NCBI GenBank assembly: GCA_903813345.2
Contig: CAIIXF020000010.1
Coordinates: 26,562,425-26,626,424 of the forward strand
From: Owenia fusiformis
Lineage: Eukaryota > Annelida > Polychaeta > Sabellida > Oweniidae
Direction of reading: 5' to 3'
DNA: 64,000 bases
Shown: positions 1 to 10,110 of the stretch, piece after piece
Layout: each line of letters begins with the position of its first letter
Position numbering within the stretch: the first letter of the stretch is position 1
Made by a program: the position numbers and the translations under genes
Notes under the pieces: generated by a model
Database searches by the model: none
The model's input: the letters and a program-made list of their open reading frames with translations, nothing else
Told to the model about the DNA's origin: nothing

Positions 1-2591
1 AAAATATACACGTTTTCTTCAAGAAACGAACAAAAATGAGAGTTCTTCAGTATTCACAGGTCAGTATCAAAAAAAGGTAGCGGCCATCACAGTCTCTCGA
101 AATGGCGGACGATTGATGTCGATTTCGATATTTTTAATCATTGAATCGAACTACTTTGCCGTGGACATCTGAAGCTTTGATATTTGAAATTACTTGAAAT
201 TCCGCAAGCCCATTTCACCTTTGGACACTACGATCAAACGATAGCTTCTCCCGTTTAGGGCACGGTAATGTGAATTCTTCATTCGCTATCATGTAATTCA
301 CGTTACCGTACCCTAAGCGATAGAATGTACCATTACATCGTGGCGTCTTTGGCGTTTTTGTGTCAAACAGGCTTCATATGGTCAACTTTTCAAAACCGAA
401 TGTCCACAACAAAGAAGTTTAATTCAATGAAAACTGATAATATCGAAATCACCACTGCACCTACCGCCCTCCATTTTGAAAGTAACCTTCTCCTGATACT
501 GATGGTATTATGCTGTCATCGTCAATCGTTGCTCATACTGTAACATAACTGTACTCTATTTCCCAAGTTAACATGTCCCCGCTTTGCTGAGCGCTCTGAA
601 TTCATTTTAATGAATGGAACCTTTTCAAATACTTTTTTAACCGACAGACTCGACCCTAAAATTTTTACTTTATTCATTGATTATTTAGGAGTTGATCTAC
701 TCCTTTATACATCAATATTTGATCATCTTTATATTAAACGACCACATTCTCTAGACTGGAATACGTTTCCTGAAATTTTAAAATGAAATATTTTAGAACC
801 ATATTTTTCATATTTCCGAAGAATTAACGTTTTGTTATTGTAATAATATTCAGTAGAAAGTATTCAGCTTTTTAACAGCAGTACCCGATATTTGATATGA
901 TAGAGCAACGTTGTATATTTGTTTTATGTCATGTAATAGAGAGTTTAAGATTGTAATGTTTTTCACAACGGTGTTTTCACGTTGGTGTCAACAAGAATCA
1001 TTATATACCGTGTCTGTTGAATACAATGCTGGCAATTTTGATTTCGATACACAGTAGAATTATTTTTGAACAAGATGATGTTTGTAATGCATGTTTTAGC
1101 TCCAAATATCTTACGAAATGAGCTCGTTTAAAATATATATTAGAAAATCAGCTATAGAACTATTAATGGCATATTATTCCATGCTGGATTGCCATGCCAT
1201 ACCATGCCATACTTAAACTCTCTAATACATTGTTTAAACGTGTACGTCATTAATGCAACACGATGGAACAAAATAGAATGCAATTGCATAATACTATATA
1301 TGGTCTACAATAGTTTATGGTCTAAAAATAGTTTATATTACAAAAAAATAAAAAATACAATTGTTGAAATTATCCTTCTTATATCAGACGGGAAATGATA
1401 AAAGTCCAGATCCCATTTTTTATAAATGGTGATAGTTCAGAAAAATCGTGAATAGAAATAGTAATACCATCAAACCCAAATGCAGTATATTAATTCGCTT
1501 AAAAATGTTTGTTTTAACTTTAATAAAATAAATGTAGCCAAGTTAATGTTTTACACCGGCAAGCTGATAGTATTGGTGGCCTTACGGACCAATGCATTTT
1601 GACTATCACAGTGAACTTTATATATTTAAATAATTAAGTCAGTATATAATAGATTGAGAAAATTATGTGTTTACGAGCAACAAAACATGAAAATGACATA
1701 TTTCCAACCTATTAAGAGCTATTCATTTCCAAAACTCCACCTTGGATCCCTATACTTTCATTTCAAAGTCTAGTCTGCATTCTGCATATAATCATAAAAT
1801 TACAAATGTGTTAGGAAAAATATTTTCAAATATTCAATTCTACGACATCGAAACTTGAAATGTAGGTCTAAACACCATCAAACTCATGGTGGCAGCTGGT
1901 TTTCAAATATCACGAGTATCAGTAGTACAGCGGGCAAAAGTTTAAGTCTCAGCTTCTACAATAAGATGGCGTTTATTGCTAAACTGAATGATGTCCGAGA
2001 ACAACTTAGTCTCCTCTTTCCTTTAAGCCTATATATCTTATAGATTGCTTCCGCAAAAGTTATAACCTGAAAACGGGTCTATACTTCATATCGAATGAAT
2101 CGCAACATTGATGTATTTTCTCATTCTGGGTTTAACTTGTTGAAAACTTCGCCATCTTGCATTGTGCATATTCACTGATCCACGTGTGGTAAATCAATTA
2201 TCAACATTACTCAACATTTTTTCGATGTGGGTCCTATTTTTATAGAATGGTAAAATAAATCGGACTAATTTTGATTTTAAATTTGCCCGCCGCGGTGTTT
2301 ACGCCGAGAAAATGCCATGGCGTTTGGGTTAACATAATTGAATGATACTACATATCCAGTTACTTTCGGATCGATCTTTGTGTTCTATCTGCCTATGTGT
2401 TGATTTTTCTCCTAAGGCGTTTATATTTGTAATATATCGATTCTTAAGCCATGGAGTTTGTTATAGAGTTGTTGCATCCTGTAGTTTGCGCCTCTAGTCA
2501 GAAATATTGAATTCCCATTGTCTAACTGAATTGATATGTTTTCTTGTTTTCTTAGAAAATGGCCATCGGTTCAAAGCTCTATAAAAATACT
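1..2591. other. gene-free stretch
   Basis: I see no convincing coding region here. Open frames are short, AT-rich and without family resemblance. The only structure noted is the small inverted repeat at 255-316. It lies downstream of the minus-strand terminal exon at 2618-3025, so it is probably intergenic. Confidence 0.5.
255..316. repeat. short inverted repeat (hairpin)
   Basis: The left arm (about 255-276) reads TTAGGGCACGGTAATGTGAA and the right arm (about 294-316) is its reverse complement with two substitutions. The loop is about 17 bases. It looks like a small foldback remnant; no target duplication is evident. Confidence 0.6.
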
Positions 2592-2597
2592 TTTATT
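2592..2597 (-). terminator. poly(A) signal AATAAA for the 2618-3025 exon
   Basis: AATAAA on the minus strand, about 20 bases after the stop codon at 2618. The spacing fits a 3' end signal and supports reading the upstream exon as terminal. Confidence 0.55.
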
Positions 2598-2617
2598 TAC
2601 TGCTCAAATCTAAGGTT

Positions 2618-3025
2618 TCATTTTTGTTTAGAAACCTTCGCCCGTTTCTTCTTTTTAACTTTTTGGCCTTCTTTCTCTATAACTACTTTATCGTCACACA
2701 TATTATTTTCCTTCTTTGGTTTTCCCTTTTTTCTTTTCTTTTCTTTGGTAGGTGGCTGGGGCGTGGTAACCTCTTCCTCTTTATCATCCGGCTCCTCACA
2801 ACTACTCTCAGATTCACCAGTTTCTATATCCTGTTGGTTTTTTCGTTTCTCTCGTTCATTAATTTGGCGCTTGGACTCCGCTTCTTTCTGCTCTAACTTT
2901 CTCCGCTCAACTCGTTCTTTCATCAATCGTTTCTGACGTTCCATTTCGTTCTGAGCTTTCTTGTTGACATCATTTAGGTCGCTCAGTAAACGCTCGCTCT
3001 CTTTTTGATGCAGTTGCATTTCATT
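2618..3025 (-). CDS. terminal coding exon, charged coiled-coil protein of unknown identity
   Basis: On the minus strand a good acceptor (pyrimidine-rich tract ending TTTTCAG) precedes 3025. The frame runs open for 135 codons to a stop at 2618, with AATAAA just after. The first ~60 residues are rich in E, K, R and Q with coiled-coil heptad character (it starts NEMQLHQKESERLL). Then comes an acidic SES/EEPDDKEEE stretch, and the C-terminus is a lysine-rich tail (KKKKRAK near the end) resembling a nuclear or nucleolar basic tail. I do not recognise the family. No convincing upstream exon was found between 3026 and 6899. The exon could therefore belong to an undetected gene, or be a distal alternative last exon of the K+ channel gene on the same strand: the acceptor phase (0) matches the donor at 7056. 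That link is inference. An antisense open frame over the same interval is a shadow. Confidence 0.5.
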   Translation of the reverse strand, partial: NEMQLHQKESERLLSDLNDVNKKAQNEMERQKRLMKERVERRKLEQKEAESKRQINEREKRKNQQDIETGESESSCEEPDDKEEEVTTPQPPTKEKKRKKGKPKKENNMCDDKVVIEKEGQKVKKKKRAKVSKQK

Positions 3026-4276
3026 CTGAAAATATTAAGAGTATGAATGTTTAAACAGGAACTTATGAAGCGTACATATTACTTCGGGTCTCTTAATCAA
3101 CTTCAACTTAAAAGCATATAAAACATTTGGACATTGCAGACAACTTACATATTACTAATGTTACATAAAACAAGTTAATGTGGAAAGTTTAACATTGAAA
3201 ATTAAACAAGTTCAACTGCAATTTAGAGGTCCATATTTGTTTCAATCTTTAGAAACCTTTAACATTGTGCCCTTTACCTCTGAGTTGCTTTAATTGATTT
3301 TCATTAATTGTTAAATAGCACTATTCAAACCAATTAAAGTATGTTTCAAATGGAAACCCCATTAAAGTTTCTATTATTCGGTAACCCAATTTCGATATCA
3401 ATATAGCGAACTTTTGCTTTGATCGATCTTCTCTTTAGAGACAAATATATTTTAGAAATGTCAAAAGACATATACTAGTTATACGATACTTTTACCTTAT
3501 AGTGTATTTTTAAAAGGAAGATTTTTTAACCATTTCGATTTTTCCATGGTAATAAAATATTAACCGAATATCAAATTTCAAATTTATTTCAGATTCGTAA
3601 TCCAGTGAAAAGTTACCATGCTTATTTCAATTCAAATACTAATATCGTTGAATTCTCAAAATTTTTAAGATCAAGAGCATTTTCTTGTCTATCATTAAAC
3701 AAGTTCGAGTTAAGGATGTTCCCTGGTCAGATAGGAAAATATTCAATAGTATTTAACTTTTTCTCAAAAATGGTTTTCTGGGATTCTCACGGGCAACAAA
3801 GAATATTAAAACTTTAAAAACCATATGTTAGTGTGCTTTTTTCTGAGCAAGAGGCCTCTAAAGTGTCAATATTTGACAAAAGTGGGCGTGGCACTTTCTC
3901 ATTGAAACCCATGTTAAAAATCAGGTTTTCACCCCAAAACACACTTTTGAATATTTAACTTTTTCTTAAACTCACAGAAACACTTAGTTATGCTATGTAC
4001 TTCACATTTTGAAAAGAAAAATTAGGGGTTGGTGTTCATCGTTTTCAACTTCGTCCAGGGAACATCCTTAAAACAAAAATATGGAAGTGCGGCAATCGCT
4101 TAAACAAATTTAATGACCTCGACTTTGGCCTTGAATTTTGATCTTCAAAATATTGATTCTAAATATCATTTTTTGTTTTCTCGTTAATTTATAAAATCAC
4201 TAAAACGCTGAAATCGCTAAAATAAAAGACCCAATCTTGTTGTTTAACATTTTTATATCGCTTTAACATTGTGATA
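3026..4276. other. gene-free stretch
   Basis: No coding frame with family resemblance on either strand. Composition is AT-rich intronic or intergenic; nothing else is recognised. Confidence 0.4.
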
Positions 4277-4352
4277 TTGATTGATAATGATTGCATTGAT
4301 TGATAATGATTGCATTGAATGATAATGATTGCATTGAATGAAAATGATTGCA
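4277..4352. repeat. 19-bp tandem repeat, four copies
   Basis: Four consecutive 19-bp units of the type TTGATTGATAATGATTGCA. The last two carry an A for T in the fifth position, and the fourth has one further change. Confidence 0.85.
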
Positions 4353-4800
4353 TGTTTTAGTCACTGCGTATCTAGCTTGTAAAAGTATCTCACGTGATTT
4401 TATTAATTATACAGCCCTGCGAAACATCATGCCTGGTAAAAACGACATAGACATGTAGAGTATACCCTAATCAATCAATGTGGAAGATGAAGTGATCAAT
4501 AATGGTGTTTATGGGTAATTTCGATCATTCTGGACATGGGTGAGGATCATCCTGTTAAAGCATGACATCTCATTTTCGTATCACCCATTAGATCATGTTT
4601 CTATTGAATCAGAAAGACGGTATTGCATGTTTTCAAATAAACTCAGACATGTAAAATCCCATTATAGTTAGAGTGAAATGAAACGCAATCCCATAGCTAA
4701 GATGATATCAAAATCGTGTCATTTTATATCTGAAAAAAACAATGAAAAATAATGATTTGCATTATTTCATGGACAACTCCCATGCATTGATTTGATTTCA

Positions 4801-5410
4801 TTAAAGGAATATTCCTTGCCAAACCATCTCTCTCCTCATATGGTAGCTATGACCATATATATGCTTGCCATGTTTAGCAAAACACGCAAAAATGTTTTGA
4901 TATGGTCAAATTTGATCACTTAGAAATGTGATGCTCAATTCCAGTAAGCTGCCATCTTTTAAAATTTCATTCAGGAAGTGATGTCATCGACTCTCAACTT
5001 TGCATATAGCATTAGGTGAGGATGTATTAAGAATTACAAAACCATCTAAATATTCTTTTTCATTTTTGTATCCTTTTTAATCCTTCTGAAAATCTCTTCT
5101 TTTATTCTAAGTTGACAAGCCCTGAAAATATTTTTGCACAGAAAGTAATGATCACTTGTCTAGAAGTGATTTTGTGCTACTTTCCTATACTGTTATGGGC
5201 AAGGTAATAGAAGTTGAGAGTTGATGACATCACTTCCTGCAAGAAATCTTAAAAGATGGCAGCTCACTGGAAATAAGCACTAGATTTTTAAATGATCAAT
5301 ATTGACCATATTAAAGCATTTTCCCATGTTTTGCTAAATATGGAAACTATATATATAATTATAGCTACCATATCAAGAGAGAAAGGGTCTGGCAAGGAAT
5401 ATTCCTTTAA
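4801..5410. mobile_element. MITE with ~200-bp inverted arms and TTAA ends
   Basis: Both ends read TTAAAGGAATATTCCTTGCC inward. The arms remain alignable for roughly 200 bp, including a shared block on AAGATGGCAGC and one on GAAGTGATGTCATCGACTC (left) matched by its complement (right). Each boundary is the tetranucleotide TTAA, which suggests piggyBac-type TTAA targeting. There is no open frame inside, so it is non-autonomous. Confidence 0.8.
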
Positions 5411-6843
5411 TGATGAAAACATACAGAAATACATTTTCTATCGCTAAATCCATTATGAACTTAATGCTTCAGTTTCGCAATCGTCGTACTTTGCATTTGA
5501 TTTGACATGAAATACTCTGAAACAGCATGTGAAATTGCATGTGAAAAAGTAACGTTTGACAGTTGCGCATGCGCCATTTAATTACCATCTAATTGGATTG
5601 GTATATGATTGCATTATATATTGTCGTAGATCAAACTTGACCATATTCATGATTCGTGGTTAGCTGCTATACTATGGTTTGACCAGGGACTATTTCATCT
5701 ATCGATTCACTTGGCTGGGGTTTCAACTTTTCAATCTTCGATTCAAACAACCAGAAATGATTTATGGCACATTTGTTTTCATTATCATAATCTCATCACT
5801 GGATTATAAACATCTACTCATCCAATTCATCATTATAAATGTCTACTAGCTCTTCTGGATGAATGACATTTGGATTAATATCAGGATCTCAAGCTCAATT
5901 CTTTTATGATCCATATATTTGCATACTGATCCGAACTGATGACATTACAATACATATTGAATAACAGATGGTATGATATGATATGATATGATATGATATA
6001 ATATGATATGGTGTGATGTGATAGGAAGAAGACATGTGTCTATCTCCGCATTTTTCTAAAAGGTCCAACACTTCTGAATTTATTTCAGGATATCTACAAT
6101 CTGACAAAACAGTTAAAGTGGACGTTTATTTGATCAGACGTATCAATTCTCTTATAAAGATGTCAAAGAATTGGCATGATTTGAAATGATCGCTTACACT
6201 CTATCCTTTCAACTTGACTTGAATCTAGTAAAATCTGTTATTGTTGTACTCCAATGATCTGTATTTTACATTTAGTCAAACACGAAGCAAACAGACCTTG
6301 GCCGAGAACTAAAGTCAAGTGTTCCCAGTTCTGAAACATCCAATGTTTATCTTCCATTTTGATCAAGTGTCTCAAATGGGTTACCTTACCCTTTCTCACA
6401 AGTGGTGTCACATCCTGAGAAACAATGAAGTCCAATAAATATTTATATGTCATTGATTCACTAATGGGTGTTGGAACTTTTTTGTGTATATAACACGTCT
6501 GCTGTTTTACAGACACCAAGGGTAACTATGGCTGAGTCAGCCATTTTGAATAAAGATATAATTCAAATATGAGGCTCATTTATTAATGCTCGCGAGGGGA
6601 TTAAAACCAACGGGCAGTGTTTCAATTAAAACGAATACTCAAATTGTTGTAAGAGTCTCAAAACATTAAACAATATCATTGGCTACGAGAGTAATTTGTA
6701 CCAACATCCACATTCAGAAATACTGAAAATGACTTTCCCAACTATGTTACTATTTCTGTATTTGCAATTTGAATCTACCTCAATGAGATTGGGGAAAATA
6801 GAAATTAAGCGGAAAGTACATGTTTTTAAAGGGATGAAGATAT
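5411..6843. other. gene-free stretch
   Basis: Two minus-strand open frames (5904-6107 and 6238-6519) lie here. Neither resembles a known family, and the first runs into the pentanucleotide repeat. No supported gene. Confidence 0.4.
5971..6012. repeat. ATATG/TGATA microsatellite
   Basis: About eight pentanucleotide units of the ATGAT type with one irregular unit near 6000. Confidence 0.85.
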
Positions 6844-6849
6844 TTTATT
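6844..6849 (-). terminator. poly(A) signal AATAAA after the K+ channel exon
   Basis: AATAAA on the minus strand about 50 bases beyond the stop codon at 6900. This would make the 6900-8303 exon a terminal exon in its read-through form. Confidence 0.5.
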
Positions 6850-6899
6850 GAAAGTTTATGATCTTCTTCTAGCATCGTATGATGTGAAAACATGAGGTA

Positions 6900-8303
6900 T
6901 TAATCTCCTTCAAGTGAACAATTGAATAGTTTCCAAAATACACCAAAATCAAACTCGAATATGACTGAATGAAGTGCACGTGTTTCCATGCCTTTGGGTC
7001 TCGTCAAATTGGACAACTTGGCCGAAGATGTAAAGTAACTTATTTTCATAAATACCTTGTAAGATGCAGCAATCCCAGAATTATCTAGCGATGAACTGAG
7101 AGATGGTGCGCTTTCAGACTCGCAGTGCACTTCATGATCTTCCATGATTGTATCTGAGATTGTGACGACACCATGCTCAGGTTTCCCATGACTCACTCGA
7201 TGGTGCCTGCTAGATTGATTCCCATATGGAGGTCTTTTGACAGATTGCATCTCCTTCGAATTGTGAAGCTTCTGATATTTAAAAGTCTCTTTCGTTTGCG
7301 GCTGGATGTTAAGATTGTTGAGATTTTTATTGTTTATTTTCGATTTATCAGGAGTTTCAGGAAATCCATTGATCAGTTTAATAACGGGGGTGTCTCCACC
7401 TTCTCTCGGTGTATCATTTGTGTCTACGCTGTGCTCACTTGCTCCACGTCTAAGCTTTTTACGTTTCGGTTTTTTACCTTTTGGGAGTTTTATTCTGCTT
7501 TGGGCGTGGGAATAATACAAAGTAAAGTTGTTAACTACGATTGGGACTGTAAAAGCGATGGTGAGTACTCCGCACCATACACACATTGACCCGATAACGT
7601 AGCCAAGGGTCTCCTCTGGGTATATGTCCCCGTAACCGACGGTCGTCATAGTGACAAGCGCCCACCAGAATCCGAGAGGAATATTTCCAAAATTGTTTGG
7701 CTCAACAATATAAATCAAACTGGCAAAAATCAGCACTCCAACGAATAGAAACATTACCATCAACATCAATTCCTTAGTGCTAACCTTGATAGTGTATGCT
7801 AGGATTTTAAAAGCAGAATAATGTTTAGCAAGTTTGAATATTCTGAGCATACGTATGATTCTCGCAGCTAGAACGGCTTTAACAGCACTTGCAGCGATGC
7901 CCCCGGTCACATCGCCGCTATTAGCCAGCACAATACTTGTATAATGGGGCAACAGGCAAAGTATGTCTATCATGTTTAAGAGATCTTTCAAAAATATCAA
8001 CTTTTTGGGGGCAAGGGCGAAGCGCAATATGACTTCAATTGTAAAAAATCCAACACAGACGTAATCTACATACTCCATGGCAGGGTGGGGTTTATATCCT
8101 GGAATGATTGGAGATTTAGCAGGTGGGCCAGAAGAATCACTGCAGCAGCATGACTGTCCTACTGACGTAGTGTACATTGTGGACGGAGTGGACGCAATCG
8201 TTGCATTGTAGTTTTCATCGACAACACGCATCAATGGATGTGTCTCCATAACGAAAACCCCAATGGACAAGACAACGAAGAACATCGATATCACAGCATA
8301 TGC
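6900..8303 (-). CDS. Shaw/Kv3-like voltage-gated K+ channel, main exon (S1 to C-terminus)
   Basis: This single exon encodes the whole membrane part of a Kv alpha subunit. The acceptor CTGTTTTCAG precedes 8303 and the first codons (AYAVISMFF) continue in phase 0 from the exon ending at 19266. In order: S1 ending METHP; an S1-S2 loop with an N-A-T glycosylation sequon and a CCC cluster; S2 (YVDYVCVGFFTIEVILRF); S3 (IDILCLLPHY); S4 (RIIRMLRIFKLAK); S5; pore helix and intact filter TMTTVGYGD; S6 (VLTIAFTVPIVVNNF); then a basic KKPKRKKLRR stretch and a low-complexity tail. Two departures from Kv3: the outermost S4 arginine is Leu, and the S6 Pro-Val-Pro bend is Thr-Val-Pro. A donor-like AAG/GTATTT at 7056 (phase 0) precedes the last 51 codons, so an alternative C-terminus is possible. 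The exon adds 467 residues; the full protein is 654 or 669 residues. It would act as a tetramer in the plasma membrane, giving depolarisation-activated K+ current. Confidence 0.93.
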   Translation of the reverse strand, partial: AYAVISMFFVVLSIGVFVMETHPLMRVVDENYNATIASTPSTMYTTSVGQSCCCSDSSGPPAKSPIIPGYKPHPAMEYVDYVCVGFFTIEVILRFALAPKKLIFLKDLLNMIDILCLLPHYTSIVLANSGDVTGGIAASAVKAVLAARIIRMLRIFKLAKHYSAFKILAYTIKVSTKELMLMVMFLFVGVLIFASLIYIVEPNNFGNIPLGFWWALVTMTTVGYGDIYPEETLGYVIGSMCVWCGVLTIAFTVPIVVNNFTLYYSHAQSRIKLPKGKKPKRKKLRRGASEHSVDTNDTPREGGDTPVIKLINGFPETPDKSKINNKNLNNLNIQPQTKETFKYQKLHNSKEMQSVKRPPYGNQSSRHHRVSHGKPEHGVVTISDTIMEDHEVHCESESAPSLSSSLDNSGIAASYKVFMKISYFTSSAKLSNLTRPKGMETRALHSVIFEFDFGVFWKLFNCSLEGD

Positions 8304-9153
8304 CTGAAAACAGCAATATAGAACTTAAGGTGGTTTTACACCCACAGGTCTAAAATCAAATGCCATTACATAATACTATTATATTATCAATATCATTATA
8401 TGTATTATTATCGATCAAAAGGTTGATGTCAACGACTTCGTTTTAGCTAGATCCATATCGATCTCCCATCAGGGGTATCGGAGAGTAGGTGACTGTATTA
8501 AGACATGTATTATCTCCAAAACTGAAGAACTGAATCTTTTCATTTTGCACATTAGATATTAATTAGCATATTAAAGGTTATTGAACCTCACACGAACATT
8601 AGCTAAGGTTGTAAACTATAATGCTTTTAAATCGCAAAAAGTATTTTATTGATTAATTATATAGATTTTACAACTTTAAATAACAAGTATTTAACCATGT
8701 TTCAGTCTCTCATAAGTCGAATACCGGCTAGGCTAAATGTTTTGTTTTTAGTATGTATTGTGAAATTTTATTCTAATAAACATGAGACATATATAAATTA
8801 TAAAACTAAAACAAACATTAATTTTTGTTAATCATGAGAAAATAAAAATAGACCACAAACATGTTTTTTATAATTACATTTTGAAAAATACAATTGTCAA
8901 TGTTTTTACATCTTTCACAAAGTTCCCGCCATGTATAGTAACTGAAGAAGTCCTATGAATGTAGGACGAAATATTTAACGTAAATTTTTTTTCAAATATG
9001 TCCGTGTTGGACGAACGTATTACTTCAATACGTCTATATCTTCTTAATGCCTTGGTCACATCTGCTATTTGTTATTTCTGTGAGGAGGTGAAAGGCAGTG
9101 TTTATGCCTCTTAATTCTTTGTTTTAATTATAATTTATATTTCATATACATTA
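8304..9153. other. intron of the K+ channel gene
   Basis: No coding. Near 8325 a TTAAGGTGGTTTTACACCCA block matches the ends of the TTAA MITE at 57030-57716, so a solo MITE end may lie there. The PLE-like motif at 8945-8985 is listed separately. Confidence 0.4.
8945..8985 (+). ncRNA. hammerhead-like motif (degenerate), possibly from a Penelope-like element
   Basis: CTGAAGA (hammerhead CUGANGA box) is followed by a 6-bp stem II (GTCCTA with TAGGAC), then GAAA and a 5-bp helix (ATTTA with TAAAT). An extra A sits between the first box and stem II, and there is no convincing stem I. It is at best a relic. Penelope-like elements commonly carry such cores; the link is inference. Confidence 0.3.
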
Positions 9154-10068
9154 TATAGTGTGTCTCAAAAAAAATGTTACACTCACAAAAAGTTCAATAT
9201 CTTTCATAATTTTGACTTTTCCCTAAAATATACTTTCAAATTCAAATTCAAAATCTGTCATTGATTGGCTCCACATGACAGCTTTTAGTGTCCCATGGTC
9301 AAATCTGACTTGCGCCAACTTCTAAGTGATTGGATGGACCAAATGACAAAAGAGGAACAGTTTCTTTAATATTTAACCTTCTTCTGAGTAGAAGCTTGGC
9401 CTTAAACTGGGTCATTGTGTAATTTTCCTATTTGTCTTACATTTGATCATTGGGTCTATCCACATAAACATGTGGTCCCCTCAACATGTTCTCCAAAGCA
9501 AATCTGAGGTACCCTTGCCCATGCGCACACGAATTGTAATATCACTCTGATTCTATCAATTATTTTGCAGAAGTTCATTTTGGACAGTTTGTGATGCTGT
9601 AAACTGCTTTCAGAGGCCCTTCAAAAACTCAAGGATGTAAAGTGGGATGACCTTCGGGGCCAATCCATTGGGTAACTCAATGCTATCTTCTGATTTCCAA
9701 AGAGTTTTACCAAACGATCTGCACAGGCCTTTGCACCATCCTGTTGCCATCATACATGACAAAATTGAACACTCTGACAATGAAATCTTGTATTTCTATC
9801 CAGGAAAGAAACAACTGGATCATTCACACAAAAAAGAATTGGTCACCACATGTCCAGCCACTGAGAAGTTGGCGCAAATCAGATTTCACATGCCTCTATA
9901 AAATCTGTCCTGTGCAGCCAATCTTGGACGGATTTTGAATCTGATGGTGTGAATTTATTCGAGAAAGACTGGTCTTATGGTATCTAAGTATATTGTAGGG
10001 GAAAAGTCAAAATCATGAAAGATATTGAACTTTTTGTAAGTGTAACATTTTTTTTGAGACACACTGTA
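9154..10068. mobile_element. mariner/Tc1-type foldback element, non-autonomous
   Basis: The ends read TA(C/T)AGTGTGTCTCAAAAAA inward, with a terminal TA at each side. The inverted repeats stay near-identical for ~75 bp (shared block AAAAAGTTCAATATCTTTCA). Weaker symmetry continues inward through blocks such as the ATTGGCT...GACAG pair and the GCGCCAACTTCT/AGAAGTTGGCGC pair at about 9313 and 9868. An 84-codon open frame (9647-9901) shows no transposase motif. TA termini and the GTGTCTCAAA style are typical of the mariner group. Confidence 0.8.
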
Positions 10069-10110
10069 TTAAATATTCATTATTTTCATTGACAGTACAA
10101 GTTACAATAT

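Noticed and set aside
2559-2936. 125-codon plus-strand frame, F/L/S-rich
   Set aside because: Antisense shadow of the charged minus-strand exon; composition is what the complement of a K/E-rich exon gives.
5904-6107. 67-codon minus-strand frame beginning MSDCRYPEINSEVLDLLEKC
   Set aside because: A decent acceptor precedes it, but there is no good donor and the frame runs into the pentanucleotide microsatellite.
6238-6519. 93-codon minus-strand frame between the orphan exon and the K+ channel
   Set aside because: No family resemblance. A possible 25-bp microexon inside (acceptor TTTCTCAG, donor GTAAGG) is too short to trust by eye.
7173-7589. 138-codon plus-strand frame
   Set aside because: Antisense of the K+ channel C-terminal coding.
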